Below, one piece after another: positions 61,351 through 64,000 of a DNA stretch of 64,000 nt. The notes beneath the pieces are model-generated. The model saw only the letters and a list, made by a program, of their open reading frames with translations. It was not told the DNA's origin and did no database searches. Source of the stretch: Lutibacter litoralis (GTDB taxonomy: Bacteria; Bacteroidota; Bacteroidia; Flavobacteriales; Flavobacteriaceae); assembly GCF_014646675.1 (NCBI RefSeq), contig NZ_BMNS01000007.1, positions 1 to 64,000 of the forward strand. The letters are read 5' to 3'. Made by a program: the position numbers and the translations under genes. Within the stretch, counting starts at the first letter, position 1, and every line of letters starts with the position of its first letter.

Positions 61351-61626
61351 ATGATAAAAACATTTAGAATTGTAAGTATTTTAGAAGGAGTTTCTTATTT
61401 ATTATTACTTTTTATTGCAACACCAATTAAATATATTGTAGGAAACGATATATTTGTTAAAATACTTGGAATGCCACACGGACTCTTATTTATAGCCTAT
61501 GTTGTGCTGGCAGTAACGATGAAATATGAACTAAATTGGAATTCTAAAACTTTTATTACTGTTTTGGCTGCATCAATAATTCCTTTTGGAACATTTTATA
61601 TCGATAAAAAATATTTAAGAGCTTAA
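61351..61626 (+). CDS. DUF3817 membrane protein
   Basis: 91 residues, three membrane helices with the family pattern FRIVSILEGVSYLLLLFIATPIKY, then MPHGLLFIAYVV. Function unknown. It lies between moaE and moaD on the other strand, overlapping the moaD stop by 4 nt. Confidence 0.88.
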   Translation: MIKTFRIVSILEGVSYLLLLFIATPIKYIVGNDIFVKILGMPHGLLFIAYVVLAVTMKYELNWNSKTFITVLAASIIPFGTFYIDKKYLRA

Positions 61627-61865
61627 CCGCCACTAACAGGTGGAATAATTGCAACTATATCATTTTTAGTAATTATAGTTGTGTCTTTAACGTATTCCTC
61701 GTTTATTGCTATTGCAAAATCATTTATATTTTTTAATGCTGAATATTTAGCGATTAATAATTTCTTTAAATTGCCTACGGTAGCGCCTTCTTTTAAGGTA
61801 TATTTCATTTTATTAACGCCAACAATATCTGTTGTTATTCCAAAAAATAAGAGTTGAATTTCCAT
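61623..61865 (-). CDS. moaD: Molybdopterin synthase sulfur carrier MoaD
   Basis: 80 residues with ubiquitin-like fold and the C-terminal Gly-Gly (AIIPPVSGG) that carries the thiocarboxylate. Partner of MoaE. Confidence 0.95.
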   Translation of the reverse strand: MEIQLLFFGITTDIVGVNKMKYTLKEGATVGNLKKLLIAKYSALKNINDFAIAINEEYVKDTTIITKNDIVAIIPPVSGG

Positions 61866-61956
61866 TAGTTTTATTCAATTTAATACAAAAGTAATTCATT
61901 TTTGAATAATAACTATTTAGAATCATTTTAAATAAATTTTAAAGCTAGATTGTGTG

Positions 61957-61978
61957 ATATTAGTTACAAAACTAATAT
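61957..61978. promoter_or_regulatory. Crp/Fnr-like palindrome upstream of the molybdoenzyme operon
   Basis: ATATTAGTT-ACAA-AACTAATAT (61957-61978), perfect nine-base arms, centred about 22 nt before a -7 element TAACTTTG (61989-61996). The spacing places the centre near -35 to -41, a usual activation position. The core AGTTACAAAAC is shared with the site upstream of the YeeE gene. Confidence 0.6.
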
Positions 61979-62023
61979 ATCTATTACCTAACTTTGATTG
62001 AAGTTCAAAATATTTTCTAAAAA

Positions 62024-63640
62024 ATGAAGTATGGTTTTATAATTGACAATCGAAAATGTATTGGTTGTCACGCTTGTACAACAGCTTGCAAATCGGAACA
62101 CGATGTGGCGGTTGGCGTTAACAGAACTTATGTTAAGCAAGTTGAAAAAGGAGAATTTCCAGATACCCGAAGAATTTTTTCTGTAATGCGTTGTAATCAT
62201 TGTACAGATGCTCCTTGTGTGGAAATTTGTCCGGTTGAAGCACTTTACACTCGGGAAGATGGTATTGTAGATTTTGATAACAATCGTTGTATTGGATGTA
62301 AGTCTTGTATGCAAGCCTGCCCTTACGACGCTTTGTATATTGATCCAGACAACAACACAGCGGCTAAGTGTAATTATTGTGCGCATAGAGTTGATGTTGG
62401 TCGTGAGCCAGCGTGTGTTACGGTATGTCCAGAACACGCAATTATTGCCGGAGATATGCACAATCCAACAACAGAAATTTCGCAATTATTGGCACGTCAA
62501 GCTGTAAAAGTGCGGAAACCAGAAAAAGGGACTAATCCAAATTTATTTTATATAGATGGAGATGATGCTTCATTAGTACCTGAAGCAACAGCTAAATCGG
62601 GTCCAGGTTTATGGAATTCTCAAGCGCGTGGCGTTGGTCATTTTGCAAAGGCTGCTGAAAAAATGATGTATACCAATGATGATGTGGATTTATTACAAAT
62701 GAGTATCGACAACGATATTCAAGCTGCGTATCAAAGAAAGGAAACAGAAAACCCTAATTATATTGATGTTTTAACAGGAAAAGCTCGCCGAGTCTACGAC
62801 ACCCCAGATAAAGGAATACTTTGGGGTTGGGAAGTTTCAGCGTATGTATTTACAAAAGCAATTGCAGCTGGAGCTTTCTTAATTCCATTTTTAGCTATTA
62901 TGTTAGGTTATGAAGTTTCGCCGACTGCAAAATTATGGTCTGCAGGAATTTCGTTGGTGTTTTTAGCATTAACCGGATTATTTTTAGTGATGGATTTAGA
63001 CAGACCAGATCGATTTTTAAATGTGCTTTTAAGACCGCAATGGAACTCTTGGCTGGTAAAAGGTGGTTATACAATCACAGTTTTCGGTTTGCTAGTAACC
63101 ATTTGGGGAGCACTAACATTTTTTGAAATACAAACTGGTGAAACCATTTTATTATGGGTAACAGCTGTTTTTGCTATTTTATTAGCAGTGTATACAGCTT
63201 TCTTATTTGCTCAAGCAAAAGGTCGTGATTTTTGGCAAAGCCCAACATTACCATTACATATGTTAGTGCATAGTGTTATGGCTGGAACCGCGATTTTTGT
63301 AATTACTTCTTTAATTTTAGGAAATGAAAATTGGATGGGTATTCTTAAAAATACGATGATAATTGCATTGGCAGTTAATTTATTCACTTTAATAACTGAA
63401 TTAACAATAACGCATCCAACAACATCAGCAAAAGCGGTGGTTAAAATGATAACTAAAGGACGTTATAGTAGGTTGTTCTGGTTAGGTACGGTTATAATTG
63501 GAAATATTATTCCTTTAGCATTATTGTTTTTAGGAACAGGGGAATTAGTTGCTGTAATATCAGGAATATGTGTTTTAATTGGAATTGTTATAACGGAGAA
63601 AATTTGGGTGGAAGCACCACAAAGAATTCCATTAGCTTAA
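62024..63640 (+). CDS. Fused four-cluster ferredoxin and NrfD membrane subunit of a molybdoenzyme
   Basis: 538 residues. Residues 1-180 hold four [4Fe-4S] motif sets (CIGCHACTTAC, CNHCTDAPCVEICP, CIGCKSCMQACP, and CNYCAHRVDVGREPACVTVCP), like DmsB/PhsB/SoeB. A linker of about 90 residues follows, then an NrfD/PsrC-type membrane domain with about eight helices (from near 265). It passes electrons between the catalytic subunit and the quinone pool. Such B-C fusions save one gene. No Tat signal is seen. Confidence 0.92.
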   Translation: MKYGFIIDNRKCIGCHACTTACKSEHDVAVGVNRTYVKQVEKGEFPDTRRIFSVMRCNHCTDAPCVEICPVEALYTREDGIVDFDNNRCIGCKSCMQACPYDALYIDPDNNTAAKCNYCAHRVDVGREPACVTVCPEHAIIAGDMHNPTTEISQLLARQAVKVRKPEKGTNPNLFYIDGDDASLVPEATAKSGPGLWNSQARGVGHFAKAAEKMMYTNDDVDLLQMSIDNDIQAAYQRKETENPNYIDVLTGKARRVYDTPDKGILWGWEVSAYVFTKAIAAGAFLIPFLAIMLGYEVSPTAKLWSAGISLVFLALTGLFLVMDLDRPDRFLNVLLRPQWNSWLVKGGYTITVFGLLVTIWGALTFFEIQTGETILLWVTAVFAILLAVYTAFLFAQAKGRDFWQSPTLPLHMLVHSVMAGTAIFVITSLILGNENWMGILKNTMIIALAVNLFTLITELTITHPTTSAKAVVKMITKGRYSRLFWLGTVIIGNIIPLALLFLGTGELVAVISGICVLIGIVITEKIWVEAPQRIPLA

Positions 63641-63661
63641 TTTAAAAAAAAACAGAAAATC

Positions 63662-64000
63662 ATGGGATATAAAAAACCATCATTTATAGAAGGAATAGCT
63701 GAAAAATTAGGAATAATTCCAAACCTGCATAAAGAAGGCTATCAAGAATTTGACCAAGATATGCGTCACTTTACAGATGAAGAAGTAGCTCAGATGTATG
63801 AGAACTTTCCTCCACCAGAAAAATGGGATAATTGGGTAGAATACAATCCGAAAGTTTGGCCTAAAAAAGAGAAAAAAACCTATCAAATTGTACCAACAAC
63901 CTGTTTTAATTGTGAAAGTGCTTGTGGTTTAACTGCTTTTATTGATAAGGAAACCCAAGAAGTTAAAAAGTTTGAAGGAAATCCGTACCATCCTGGAAGT
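63662..64000 (+). CDS. Molybdopterin oxidoreductase catalytic subunit (5' part; runs off the window)
   Basis: The first 113 residues are visible. A polar N-terminus of about 80 residues shows no twin-arginine signal or membrane helix. The [4Fe-4S] motif CFNCESAC (CxxCxxxC) follows, then KFEGNPYHPG, typical of the DMSO-reductase family (Fe4S4 molybdopterin domain). The substrate (polysulfide, thiosulfate, sulfite, or other) is not decidable from this part. The gene starts 22 nt after the B-C fusion. Confidence 0.9.
   Translation, partial: MGYKKPSFIEGIAEKLGIIPNLHKEGYQEFDQDMRHFTDEEVAQMYENFPPPEKWDNWVEYNPKVWPKKEKKTYQIVPTTCFNCESACGLTAFIDKETQEVKKFEGNPYHPGS

Noticed and set aside
61988-62485. Reverse ORF opposite the ferredoxin domain
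   Set aside because: Shadow caused by Cys- and Thr-rich codons of the forward gene.
1-64000. CRISPR arrays, tRNA or rRNA genes, prophage
   Set aside because: I looked for regularly spaced short repeats, cloverleaf-like stretches with CCA-type ends and phage structural genes and saw none.

Overview
The window reads as the chromosome of a low-GC, marine-type Flavobacteriaceae bacterium (Bacteroidota). Supporting signs are the gliding-motility genes gldD and gldE beside ssb and mutY, a 30-residue AURKAIP1/COX24-type protein next to an HU gene, many lipoproteins with a Cys near residue 16-20, and promoters carrying the Bacteroidota -7 element TAnnTTTG. Starts often lack a clear Shine-Dalgarno sequence, and several genes start with TTG or GTG.

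Layout. Positions 1-2926 hold an accessory island: three complete gene cassettes, each bounded by long foldable repeats of 135-140 nt that behave like integron attC sites. In all three cassettes the first 9-10 bases are the exact reverse complement of the bases that open the recombination-site repeat at its end. No integrase is visible. A fourth cassette is cut 14 bp in by an intact IS3-family element (2927-4227). After a short gene remnant and an HxlR/VOC divergent pair, the ordinary chromosome resumes at about 5.4 kb with a thioredoxin-like lipoprotein, gpmI, an ankyrin protein, dps, an M48 protease, an aromatic amino acid hydroxylase, a rhodanese, the feoA-feoB-small Cys-rich protein iron operon, SCO, rseP, a GH27 alpha-galactosidase, an HD hydrolase, a bacilliredoxin, a TerB/DnaJ protein, a metallophosphoesterase gene broken by one in-frame stop, and ileS-traR/dksA-lspA.

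Positions 26085-31164 are an arsenic resistance operon: ArsR, a DUF6428 protein, a thioredoxin-like protein, a CX5R arsenate reductase/phosphatase-like protein, Acr3, an ArsP-like permease, ArsF and ArsG. Two near-identical inverted repeats, each overlapping a -7 element, look like ArsR operators. Two very small membrane proteins follow. Then come a PLP decarboxylase, uvrC, a patatin-barrel protein, RNase G, HU, mutY-ssb-gldE-gldD-ctaA, small lipoproteins, a DMT transporter, a large M16 peptidase, rplU-rpmA and waaA.

From 51.5 kb to the end lies a sulfur/molybdenum module: two Crp/Fnr regulators, two YeeE/YedE-type membrane proteins, the molybdenum cofactor genes moaA, moeA, moaC, mobA-like, moeB-like, moaE and moaD, with a MutS-like ATPase gene embedded among them. 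It ends with a fused four-cluster ferredoxin/NrfD subunit and the start of a molybdopterin oxidoreductase catalytic subunit that shows no Tat signal. A shared motif upstream of the YeeE pair and of the oxidoreductase suggests joint control by a Crp/Fnr protein. Small dispersed repeats lie in front of moeA and moaC, and one lies inside moeA in frame.

The best candidate for an undescribed system is the integron-like cassette array at the left end.
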